From Bacteroidetes bacterium ADurb.Bin302 (GTDB taxonomy: Bacteria > Bacteroidota > Bacteroidia > Bacteroidales > Paludibacteraceae), in contig MWBK01000064.1 in NCBI GenBank assembly GCA_002069025.1, forward strand, positions 1 to 22,023: a stretch of DNA of 22,023 nucleotides, in the 5' to 3' direction. Shown piece by piece: positions 1 to 6,978 of the stretch. A program made the position numbers and the translations under genes. The notes under the pieces are model-generated. The model was not told the DNA's origin. It worked only from the letters and a program-made list of their open reading frames with translations, and ran no database searches. Positions within the stretch are counted from its first letter, which is position 1. Every line of letters begins with the position of its first letter.

Positions 1-168
1 GCTAATTTGCAAAATCAAAAGACAATTGATGTGAAAGATTGGATCAAACGCACAATCGACAATAAAGATTCAGTTACAAAATACCAAGAGGAAACCAGAA
101 AGCAGATCAACGAAAAGTTTATTGACCTCAATCAGTATATGTATAATCTTACAAATCAAAAAATATAG
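1..168 (+). CDS. C-terminal fragment of an unidentified protein
   Basis: An open frame runs from the first base of the window to a TAG stop at 166-168. It encodes the last 55 residues of a protein that begins upstream. The visible part is hydrophilic and probably helical, rich in Lys, Asp, Glu, Gln and Asn, with no membrane segment and no motif I recognise. A strong terminator hairpin follows 26 bp after the stop, which supports this being the true end of a rightward gene. Function unknown. Confidence 0.6.
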   Translation, partial: ANLQNQKTIDVKDWIKRTIDNKDSVTKYQEETRKQINEKFIDLNQYMYNLTNQKI

Positions 169-194
169 ATTTTAATAATCTCCAATACAAAACA

Positions 195-235
195 AATGCT
201 TGCATCTCAAAAAAATGCAAGCATTGTCTTTTTTT
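195..235 (+). terminator. Rho-independent terminator of the first (partial) gene
   Basis: Perfect 11-bp inverted repeat, AATGCTTGCAT (195-205) and ATGCAAGCATT (215-225), with a 9-nt loop. It is followed by a T-rich run that includes seven consecutive T at about 228-235. It is oriented to end transcription of the partial gene. It could also slow transcription arriving from the leftward ftsE gene, although the T run on that strand is weak. Confidence 0.85.
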
Positions 236-397
236 ACTTCTTTATGTAGTTTAGTATTTAAGTATTTAAATCGCCCTTATCCTACAAAATTGCCCAAAAT
301 AAGTTCCGCGTTATTGCTTAACTTGCAATTTTGCTATTTACTATTAATCATTGTAATCCATTAATCACAAAAATCATAGTTCTGACAATAATAATTA

Positions 398-1069
398 CTA
401 CGATTCTGTTAGTGTATCCTTCTCGATGCTAAGAACTTTGCCGGGATAGGAGTCAAGCCAACCTAGATTGTGTGTTGCCATAATAATAGTTGTACCGCTA
501 TCTGAATGACATATTTTTTGCAATAATTCAACTAAATCTTTACCGGCTTGAGGGTCAAGATTTCCGGTAGGCTCATCTGCCAAAATAAGTTTAGGCTTAT
601 TAAGTAAAGCACGAGCAATAACTATACGTTGTTGTTCACCACCTGATAACTCATGTGGCATTTTGTATCCTTTGGTACTCATACCAACCTCAGACAAAAC
701 TTCTTCAATACGTTTATCCATATCGTCCTTGTCTTTCCAGTCGGTAGCCCTTAATACAAACAATAAATTCTCTTTTACAGTTCTGTCATTTAATAATTGA
801 AAGTCTTGAAAGATAATTCCTATTTTTCTGCGTAAATGTGGAATGTCTTTGTTGCGAATATCAATAAGATTGTATTCAAATATGTTTGCTTCGCCATTTT
901 CTATTGACAATTCAGCATACATGGTCTTTAAAAGGCTACTCTTCCCGGAACCTACCTTACCTATAAGGTAATAGAACTCGCCTGTACCGATTTCTAGATT
1001 GACGTTTTTAAGAACTAACTGCTCTTTTTGGTAAATGTCAACATTATTATACTTGATGAGGGTATTCAT
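398..1069 (-). CDS. ftsE: FtsE-like ABC transporter ATP-binding protein
   Basis: 223-residue ABC ATPase with every motif intact: Walker A GKVGSGKS (37-44), Q-loop Gln88, signature LSGGEQQ (141-147), Walker B LILADE (161-166), D-loop NLD (170-172) and switch His200. The length, the FQDFQLL segment and the NLD D-loop fit the FtsE/LolD/MacB group. In that group the ATPase works with a membrane subunit; FtsE-FtsX signals to cell-wall hydrolases at division. No ftsX or other permease lies next to it here. The ATG at 1069 is inside the last codons of hisIE (23-bp overlap), so it is the distal gene of the his operon. The FtsE assignment rests on resemblance; a LolD-type lipoprotein exporter ATPase is the alternative. 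Confidence 0.8.
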   Translation of the reverse strand: MNTLIKYNNVDIYQKEQLVLKNVNLEIGTGEFYYLIGKVGSGKSSLLKTMYAELSIENGEANIFEYNLIDIRNKDIPHLRRKIGIIFQDFQLLNDRTVKENLLFVLRATDWKDKDDMDKRIEEVLSEVGMSTKGYKMPHELSGGEQQRIVIARALLNKPKLILADEPTGNLDPQAGKDLVELLQKICHSDSGTTIIMATHNLGWLDSYPGKVLSIEKDTLTES

Positions 1070-1673
1070 TGCTTGATTTTTTATGACGTTTTTTTAAATC
1101 TATTGCTAAGTCTTCGATGCGTAAACCTTTTGATGTAAGTAATACCATAAGGTGATATATAAGGTCTGATGCTTCGTAAATTAATCTGTTATTGTTACCA
1201 TTTGTAGCTTCAATAACAGTTTCGATGGCTTCTTCTCCAACCTTTTGTGCCATACGATTTACACCATCCTTAAATAATGATGTGGTGTATGAACCTTCAG
1301 GCATTTCTTTATAGCGTTTGTCAATGTAATCTTGCAAATGTTTCAAGAACATCAAGTCATCCATTTGGTTTACTTCGTCGAAGCAAGTATCGCTGCCGGT
1401 GTGGCATACAGGACCTTCCGGATTAACCTTGATTAATAGAGTATCACTGTCGCAATCTTCTTTAATTGATACAACATTTAAGAAGTTGCCACTTTGTTCG
1501 CCCTTAGTCCATAAACGTTGTTTGCTACGGCTGAAAAAAGTTACTTTACCAATTTCTTCAGTTTTTGCTAATGACTCTTCATTCATGTATCCTAACATCA
1601 ATACTTTGTTAGTAACATTGTCTTGGATAATTGCGGGAATTAGTCCGCCTTGTTTTGCAAAATCTAATTTCAT
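1047..1673 (-). CDS. hisIE: Bifunctional phosphoribosyl-AMP cyclohydrolase / phosphoribosyl-ATP pyrophosphatase
   Basis: 208-residue fusion catalysing steps 2 and 3 of histidine synthesis in the cytoplasm. The N-terminal HisI domain (about 1-105) has the metal-site cluster D73-C74-D75-x-D77, then C90-H91 and C97. The C-terminal HisE domain (about 110-208) has the NTP-pyrophosphatase helix with [13 protein letters not shown]. The fusion and its length are normal. The ATG at 1673 overlaps the hisF TGA stop as ATGA (1670-1673), which indicates translational coupling. The 3' end overlaps the ftsE start by 23 bp. Confidence 0.96.
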   Translation of the reverse strand: MKLDFAKQGGLIPAIIQDNVTNKVLMLGYMNEESLAKTEEIGKVTFFSRSKQRLWTKGEQSGNFLNVVSIKEDCDSDTLLIKVNPEGPVCHTGSDTCFDEVNQMDDLMFLKHLQDYIDKRYKEMPEGSYTTSLFKDGVNRMAQKVGEEAIETVIEATNGNNNRLIYEASDLIYHLMVLLTSKGLRIEDLAIDLKKRHKKSSNEYPHQV

Positions 1674-2422
1674 CTTACAGGTATATTGTTATTTCGTAAA
1701 TATTCTTTTAGTTCGGGTATTTTAATTTCTCCGAAGTGGAATACGCTGGCTGCTAATGCTGCATCTGCCTTACCTATTAAAAAAGCATCCTTAAAGTGCT
1801 CATTTGTACCGGCTCCACCTGATGCGATTACAGGTATAGTAAGAGTGTCGGCCAATGTTGCTAAGGCATCGTTTGGATAGCCTGTTTTAACGCCGTCGTG
1901 GCTCATGCTGGTAAATAATATCTCACCGGCTCCTCTGTCTTGTGCTTCTTTTGCCCATTCAAAAAGACTCCTTTCGGTCGGGATTCGACCTCCGTTAAGA
2001 TAACAGGTCCATACACCATCATCGTATTTTGCATCAATTGCAGCAACACAAACTTGTGATCCGAAATTACGAGCTATGTCGTTGATAAGTTGAGGATTGC
2101 GAATGGCAGCTGAATTAACAGAAACCTTATCTGCACCCGCATTAAGTAAACGTTCTACATCTGACAACTCGTTTATTCCGCCACCTACTGTAAAAGGAAT
2201 ACTTATATTTGCTGCTACACGTTTAACCATGTCGACAAAGGTTTTACGACCTTCGTGTGATGCTGTAATGTCGAGAAAAACCAATTCGTCTGCTCCTTCT
2301 TCGCTGTATTTTGCACCTAACTCAACAGGGTCTCCAGCATCTCTAAAATTTACAAAATTGATGCCTTTAACGGTTTTTCCGTCTTTAACATCTAAACAAG
2401 GTATGATACGTTTGGCTAGCAT
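1670..2422 (-). CDS. hisF: Imidazole glycerol phosphate synthase cyclase subunit
   Basis: 250-residue (beta/alpha)8 barrel that uses ammonia delivered by HisH to turn PRFAR into IGP and AICAR. The two catalytic aspartates are at the canonical positions: D11 in IPCLDV and D130 in AAIDAK. The phosphate-binding loops TVGGGI (78-83) and ASGGAG (200-205) are present. Its start overlaps the hisA stop by 7 bp and its stop overlaps hisIE by 4 bp. No anomalies seen. Confidence 0.97.
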   Translation of the reverse strand: MLAKRIIPCLDVKDGKTVKGINFVNFRDAGDPVELGAKYSEEGADELVFLDITASHEGRKTFVDMVKRVAANISIPFTVGGGINELSDVERLLNAGADKVSVNSAAIRNPQLINDIARNFGSQVCVAAIDAKYDDGVWTCYLNGGRIPTERSLFEWAKEAQDRGAGEILFTSMSHDGVKTGYPNDALATLADTLTIPVIASGGAGTNEHFKDAFLIGKADAALAASVFHFGEIKIPELKEYLRNNNIPVR

Positions 2423-3159
2423 ATTATTATATGTTTTTGTATTATTGATGATTCAAGTTGTTTTAGGCTGATGCGTCCTTCATATATGGCTTTCCCGAAT
2501 ATAACAGCCGGTAAGCCCGCAGACTCTAATGCTGCGATGTCTTCCATGCTGCTAACGCCGCCACTTGCAATTAAATATAAATTTTTATGCTTGGATAAAA
2601 TCTTTTTGTACAAATCAATTGACGGACCTTCTAACATACCATCTTTTGCGATGTCTGTGCAAATAACTTTATCAATTCCTTTTTGTATATAGCTGTCTAA
2701 AAATGGCATCAGTTGGCAATCGCTTTCTTCTGTCCAACCATTTAATGCTATTGTTTCGCCTTTTACATCAGCTCCCAATATGATCTTGTCTTTGCCGTAG
2801 ATATTTATCCATGAGCTGAATGTTGCTGCATCTTTTATGGCTATACTACCTCCGGTAACCATTGATGCTCCACATTCGAATGCAATTTTGAGGTCTTCGT
2901 CAGTTTTTAAGCCACCTCCAAAATCTATACATAAATTTGTATTTGATGCTATATTTTCGAGGACTTTATAATTTACAATATGTTTGGCTTTTGCTCCGTC
3001 TAAATCAACTAAATGCAGACGAGTGATGCCATGTGCTTCAAATTCTTTTGCAACTTCCAAGGCGTTTTCGTTATAGACTTTCTTTTGATCGTACTTGCCT
3101 TGCGACAAACGTACACATTTGCCTTCTATTATATCTATTGCCGGTATTAATTGTATCAT
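2416..3159 (-). CDS. hisA: ProFAR isomerase (HisA)
   Basis: 247-residue barrel enzyme, paralogue of HisF, that performs the Amadori rearrangement of ProFAR to PRFAR. Catalytic acids D9 (PAIDI) and D131 (GADVKG) are visible, as are the phosphate loops DFGGGL (79-84) and ASGGV (198-202). The ATG overlaps the hisH TGA by 4 bp (3156-3159) and the end overlaps hisF by 7 bp. This tight coupling suits enzymes that act consecutively. Confidence 0.97.
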   Translation of the reverse strand: MIQLIPAIDIIEGKCVRLSQGKYDQKKVYNENALEVAKEFEAHGITRLHLVDLDGAKAKHIVNYKVLENIASNTNLCIDFGGGLKTDEDLKIAFECGASMVTGGSIAIKDAATFSSWINIYGKDKIILGADVKGETIALNGWTEESDCQLMPFLDSYIQKGIDKVICTDIAKDGMLEGPSIDLYKKILSKHKNLYLIASGGVSSMEDIAALESAGLPAVIFGKAIYEGRISLKQLESSIIQKHIIIC

Positions 3160-3746
3160 AATGCCAAGAAATGCTCTAAAATTTTGCTGCCTATGCTGCC
3201 GCTTTTTTCCGGGTGGAATTGAGTAGCGTAAAAATTGTTTTTATGCAGAGCTGCGCTAAAAGCTTCTATGTAATCACAACTTGCAATGGTATCTTTGCAA
3301 ACAGGAACATAGTAACTATGAACAAAATACACATAATCGTTTTCTTTAGTACCGGCAAATAAGGGCGATTTTAAATTGTATATCTGATTCCAGCCCATGT
3401 GCGGAATTTTTTCTCTGTTTTGTGGGATAAACAATTTAACAGGAGCATCAAATATGCCCAAACTCTCTGTTTTTCCGCCTTCTTCCGAATAAGCGCACAT
3501 TAGTTGCATCCCCAAACATATACCAAGTACAGGTTGGGTGAGTGAACATATCAGCTTGTCTAATCCTTTGTTTTGAAGATACGACATTGTGGTTGATGCT
3601 TCACCGACCCCGGGAAATATAACCTTATCTGCAGAACGTAAAATTTGAATATCGTCAGTTACTACAGGTTCGATACCCAAACGTCTTAATGCGTGTTGTA
3701 CTGAATAAATATTGCCTGCATTATATTTTACAATGGCTATGTTCAT
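3156..3746 (-). CDS. hisH: Imidazole glycerol phosphate synthase glutaminase subunit
   Basis: Class I glutamine amidotransferase that supplies ammonia to HisF. With the ATG at 3746 it has 196 residues. The triad is C77 (GICLGMQ), H178 and E180 (QFHPEKS). An in-frame TTG at 3758 would add four residues, but the ATG gives the usual family N-terminus [12 protein letters not shown] and begins 4 nt after the purU stop. The stop overlaps hisA by 4 bp. Confidence 0.95.
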   Translation of the reverse strand: MNIAIVKYNAGNIYSVQHALRRLGIEPVVTDDIQILRSADKVIFPGVGEASTTMSYLQNKGLDKLICSLTQPVLGICLGMQLMCAYSEEGGKTESLGIFDAPVKLFIPQNREKIPHMGWNQIYNLKSPLFAGTKENDYVYFVHSYYVPVCKDTIASCDYIEAFSAALHKNNFYATQFHPEKSGSIGSKILEHFLAL

Positions 3747-3750
3747 TTTA

Positions 3751-4620
3751 TCATCCAAATACTATGGTTTTGTTTTTATATACCAATATTTTATGTTCGA
3801 TGTGTTTTTCTACTGCACGTGATAATACTATTTTTTCCAAATCCTGACCTTTGCGAATCAAGTTTTCAACAGTATCCTTGTGTGATATGCCTGTTACATC
3901 TTGTTTGATAATTGGTCCGGCATCAAGCTCTTCAGTTATGTAGTGACTTGTTGCTCCAATGATTTTTACACCGCGTTCGTATGCTGCATGATATGGACGT
4001 GCTCCTACAAAGGCAGGCAAAAATGAGTGATGTATGTTTATTATCTTTTCAGGATATGCACGAATAAAGTTTGGCGATATTACTTGCATATATCTTGCCA
4101 AGACTAAAAACGATATATTGTTTTCTTTAAGTAGTGCCAATTCTTTAGCTTCTTGTTCTTCTTTTGTTTCTTTGGTAATAGGGAAGCAGTAGTATGGTAT
4201 GTTGAACTTTTTGGCAACATGTTCCATATCAGGATGATTACTTATGATTAGAGGAATCTCTACATTCCAATCACCTGCTTCATAATGTGCTAATAAATCA
4301 TACAAACAATGTGATTGTTTTGATACAAATATTGCCATTCTGGGTTTCTGTGCATGTAAGTATAATTGGAAATCCATGCTATACTTTTTAGCCATCAATG
4401 TTTCAAAGTATTCTTTAATTTTTTCTTTAGGGATTAGAAAACTTTCCAATTCCCATTCTACACGCATAAAGAATGCTTTTTGTATAGTGTCAACATATTG
4501 GTCTAAATAGATAATATTACCTTTGTTGACATTGATAAAGTCTGTTACAGAAGCTAATATACCTTGTCTGTCAGGGCAGTGTAACAGTAAAACGGCAGTA
4601 TCTTTGTTCGTATTTTCCAT
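3751..4620 (-). CDS. purU: Formyltetrahydrofolate deformylase
   Basis: 289-residue enzyme that hydrolyses 10-formyl-THF to formate and THF, balancing the one-carbon pool. The N-terminal ACT domain (about 8-85) begins with LLLHCPDRQGI. The C-terminal formyltransferase-fold domain (about 93-289) carries N195-x-H197 (INIHHSFLPAF) and D233 (EELDAGPII), the catalytic Asn/His/Asp set. The frame stays open upstream to 4860, but that part is translated repeat DNA. The ATG at 4620 gives the family N-terminus and sits just after a good promoter box at 4640-4647. It is the first gene of the purU-his-ftsE operon, with hisH 4 nt downstream. Confidence 0.94.
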   Translation of the reverse strand: MENTNKDTAVLLLHCPDRQGILASVTDFINVNKGNIIYLDQYVDTIQKAFFMRVEWELESFLIPKEKIKEYFETLMAKKYSMDFQLYLHAQKPRMAIFVSKQSHCLYDLLAHYEAGDWNVEIPLIISNHPDMEHVAKKFNIPYYCFPITKETKEEQEAKELALLKENNISFLVLARYMQVISPNFIRAYPEKIINIHHSFLPAFVGARPYHAAYERGVKIIGATSHYITEELDAGPIIKQDVTGISHKDTVENLIRKGQDLEKIVLSRAVEKHIEHKILVYKNKTIVFG

Positions 4621-4639
4621 GATTTTTGGATATATCTTG

Positions 4640-4647
4640 CAAAAGTA
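4640..4647 (-). promoter_or_regulatory. Bacteroidota -7 promoter box for purU-his operon
   Basis: On the minus strand this reads TACTTTTG, a match to the TAnnTTTG -7 consensus of Bacteroidota sigma-ABfr promoters. It lies 19 bp before the purU ATG, so the leader would be short. No clear -33 TTTG was found at the usual spacing. Prediction from sequence only. Confidence 0.6.
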
Positions 4648-4699
4648 CTTATTTTTTCGGAAAAAGCAGATATAATTAGCTTGCAGATTGATGATGAAT

Positions 4700-5054
4700 G
4701 TGGAATTGTGGAATTGTGGAATTGGTGAATCGGTTAATCGGTTAATCGGTGAATCGTGTAATGCACAAATGTTTCGAAACGCGATCGTAGGGGCATGCCA
4801 TGGCGTGCCCTTCAAATTCGACATACACAAATGTTTCGACATGTAATATTTATAATTCAATGTTGAAATGTATAATTATATACACGTTGTTCGATAAATC
4901 GTTGCGTATTTCATATGAAGGGCGAATGCAATTCGCCCCTACGACGCATTTATTAAACGGTATCGCATCATCAAATGAAGGGCATGCCATGGCATGCCCC
5001 TACGACGCATTATTGATCATTTCAACATTGGATTATACACATTACACATTACAC
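4700..5054. repeat. Composite dispersed repeat, copy A
   Basis: Fills most of the gene-free stretch 4621-5173. The left end is a 64-bp array of eight 8-bp units (4700-4763): GTGGAATT three times, GGTGAATC, GGTTAATC twice, GGTGAATC, GTGTAATG. Inside are three GC-rich hairpin cores: 4791-4810 and 4980-4999 (GGGCATGCC type) and 4920-4938 (GGGCGAAT type). The right end has the 35-bp block 5007-5041, identical to copies at 12300-12334 and 21942-21976, then inverted ATTACAC units to 5054. A decayed version of the 35-bp block, with TTCAATGTTGAAATG, lies at about 4850-4875. The layout is roughly symmetrical, with arrays pointing inward from both ends. No coding capacity is seen. Confidence 0.85.
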
Positions 5055-5150
5055 GATTCCACATATGTACGAATCATCTGTTTTATTGGATTTTCTTTAT
5101 AATTGAATTTTTTTATCTCGTGTTTTTTATAGTACTTTGTAAACTAATAA

Positions 5151-5173
5151 ATAACCCATAACCCATAACCCAT
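5151..5173 (+). repeat. Three 7-bp tandem repeats directly before a start codon
   Basis: ATAACCC is repeated three times (5151-5157, 5158-5164, 5165-5171), followed by AT and then the ATG at 5174. The array occupies the position of a ribosome-binding site. An imperfect promoter-like TACTTTG at about 5133-5139 lies just upstream. Confidence 0.85.
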
Positions 5174-6037
5174 ATGTACGAAGCATCTGAATTGATTTTA
5201 AATCAGGATGGGAGTGTGTTTCACTTGCATCTGAAACCTGAGCAATTGTCTGATAAGGTGATATTGGTTGGGGATATGGCTAGAACTGATGTTATAGCTT
5301 CATATTTTGACAGCATTGAGTGCGAGGTGCAAAATCGTGAGTTTAGAACTATTACCGGAATGTATCGGAATAAGCGCATCAGCGTATTATCTACAGGAAT
5401 TGGTTGTGGTAATTTGGATATTGTGATGAATGAACTTGATGCTCTTGTAAATATTGATTTGAAGAAACGTGTTAATAAGGATGTGTTTAAGAAATTGACT
5501 TTAGTCAGGGTAGGAACGTCCGGAGGATTGCAAGCTAATGTGCCGGAAGGTACTTTTGTTGCATCCAAACGTTCAATAGGTTTTGACGGTGTGATTAATT
5601 TTTACGCAGATAGTACCAAGATTTGCGATATGCAGTTTGAAAAGGCTTTTGTTGATTATACTAATTTTTCGAAACGTCATGCTGCTCCTTATTGCGTTAA
5701 AAACTCGGAGAACTTACTTACTCGTATTGCATCAACCGATATGGTATGGGGTAATACTATAGCTTCGAGCGGCTTTTACGGACCTCAGGGTAGGATATTG
5801 CGTTTGAATTTGGATGATGCAAATTTGAATAAGAAAATTATGCAATTTGAATTCAATGGCGAAAAGATTACTAATTATGAGATGGAAGGCTCTGTACTTG
5901 CCGGCATGTCAGCACTAATGGGGCATGAGGCACTAACTGTTTGCTTGATTATTGCTAATAGATACGGCAAAAGTTTTATTGGAGATTATTCACAGAAAAT
6001 GAAAGAATTAATTAGCTTAGTTTTAGATAGAATATGA
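5174..6037 (+). CDS. Nucleoside phosphorylase (uridine phosphorylase-like)
   Basis: 287-residue protein of the NP-I family, which cleaves ribonucleosides with phosphate to base and ribose-1-phosphate in purine or pyrimidine salvage. Visible family motifs are the phosphate-site region VGDMARTD (32-39), STGIGCGN (73-80), the core RVGTSGG (112-118) and the nucleoside-binding YEMEGS (235-240). FYGPQGR (201-207) probably lies in the base-binding region. It is longer than E. coli Udp (about 253) but in the range of a Bacteroidota subgroup of about 290. Substrate preference cannot be read from the sequence. It overlaps the following membrane-protein gene by 4 bp (ATGA), so the two are probably co-expressed. 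The start follows three 7-bp repeats. Confidence 0.87.
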   Translation: MYEASELILNQDGSVFHLHLKPEQLSDKVILVGDMARTDVIASYFDSIECEVQNREFRTITGMYRNKRISVLSTGIGCGNLDIVMNELDALVNIDLKKRVNKDVFKKLTLVRVGTSGGLQANVPEGTFVASKRSIGFDGVINFYADSTKICDMQFEKAFVDYTNFSKRHAAPYCVKNSENLLTRIASTDMVWGNTIASSGFYGPQGRILRLNLDDANLNKKIMQFEFNGEKITNYEMEGSVLAGMSALMGHEALTVCLIIANRYGKSFIGDYSQKMKELISLVLDRI

Positions 6038-6978
6038 AACTTGTACCTGATTTTATTGATTTCGTTAAAAAAGATTTTAACTGGAAAGCCTATACTTATG
6101 CTGCGGTATTACTTGTATCACTACTGTTCCTGAATAAGCACTATAATTGGTACTATACCTATTTAAATCCTACCTATTGGGAAGGTACATCAATGCTTTG
6201 GTATACAGTGTTTTATCTATCAGTATATTTTATTGCAGCTATTCCGTTTTTACTTATAAAGAAAGATTACAAGGTTTTGAAAAATCCCTGGTTTTATCTG
6301 AAATCGACATTTTTTATAATACTTTTTGGTTTAACAATCGGCTTCTATTCTTATTACGATTATGAATTTGTAGGTTTAACTTCGACTGAAGGTGCTTACA
6401 TTAAGCATTTGCTTTTTTATCTTAAAACTACATTTATGCCACTGCCTTTTCTTGTTTTGGCTAAACTGACCTTTGACAGGCGTTTGGAAAATTTATACGG
6501 CATATCGGCATCACATCAACATGTTTCTACATATTTATTGTGTTTATTGGCTTTAGTACCATTTGTTATTGCTGCATCATATACCTCCGAATTCCAATCT
6601 ATGTATCCATTATTTAAGCCTTGGTATTATCATGGTGCTTTTGATATGAGTGATGCTGAATTGGCGCTTATTAACAGCATGGCATATTGTTTCCATTATG
6701 TAGGTACTGAATGGGTTTTTAGAGGATGTTTGGTTGTTGGAATGGCTGCTATTGTTGGACGCAGCGCAGTTGTACCTATGGCAGTAATGTATTGCGCTAT
6801 ACATTTCGGCAAGCCTATTGGTGAGGCTATATCATCTATATTCGGGGGATATATTTTAGGAGCCTTAGCTTATCAGACACGTCACATTTGGGGTGGAATA
6901 GTTATCCATATAGGCATCGCCTTAGTTATGGATTTTGCAGGTCTGTTTCAACATTATTGTACCTCAAGTAATCGATAA
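6034..6978 (+). CDS. CPBP-family (CAAX protease-like) membrane protein
   Basis: 314-residue membrane protein with about seven or eight hydrophobic segments (for example about 20-33, 55-75, 91-108, 133-146, 166-182, 232-250, 268-280, 287-304). The C-terminal half matches the CPBP/ABI intramembrane protease domain: TEWVFRG (225-231) in place of the EExxxR motif, His257 in AIHFGKP, and His292 in GIVIHIG. The first Glu of EExxxR is Thr225 here, while Glu226 and Arg230 are kept. This may mean altered or absent peptidase activity. The start overlaps the phosphorylase stop by 4 bp. The 3' end runs 53 bp into the convergent TPR gene. Substrate unknown. Confidence 0.8.
   Translation: MKLVPDFIDFVKKDFNWKAYTYAAVLLVSLLFLNKHYNWYYTYLNPTYWEGTSMLWYTVFYLSVYFIAAIPFLLIKKDYKVLKNPWFYLKSTFFIILFGLTIGFYSYYDYEFVGLTSTEGAYIKHLLFYLKTTFMPLPFLVLAKLTFDRRLENLYGISASHQHVSTYLLCLLALVPFVIAASYTSEFQSMYPLFKPWYYHGAFDMSDAELALINSMAYCFHYVGTEWVFRGCLVVGMAAIVGRSAVVPMAVMYCAIHFGKPIGEAISSIFGGYILGALAYQTRHIWGGIVIHIGIALVMDFAGLFQHYCTSSNR

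Noticed and set aside
285..333. 9-bp inverted repeat CAAAATTGC / GCAATTTTG downstream of ftsE
   Set aside because: The loop is 31 nt and no T run follows on the minus strand, so it is not a convincing terminator. AT-rich DNA makes such pairs common.
1399..1725. Antisense open frames over hisIE and other real genes
   Set aside because: They lie opposite well-supported enzymes and show no protein family features.
4700..4763. CRISPR array or phase-variable coding repeat
   Set aside because: Units are 8 bp with no spacers, and no cas genes or repeat-bearing gene are present. The same applies to 21830-21942.
4621..4860. In-frame extension of purU by 80 residues upstream
   Set aside because: The extra residues are translations of the 8-bp repeat array and the promoter region. 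The ATG at 4620 gives the family N-terminus.
4800..5102. Open frame of 100 codons on the plus strand
   Set aside because: It consists wholly of repeat copy A; a shared peptide stretch with a frame at 12255-12437 reflects the identical 35-bp block, not a gene.
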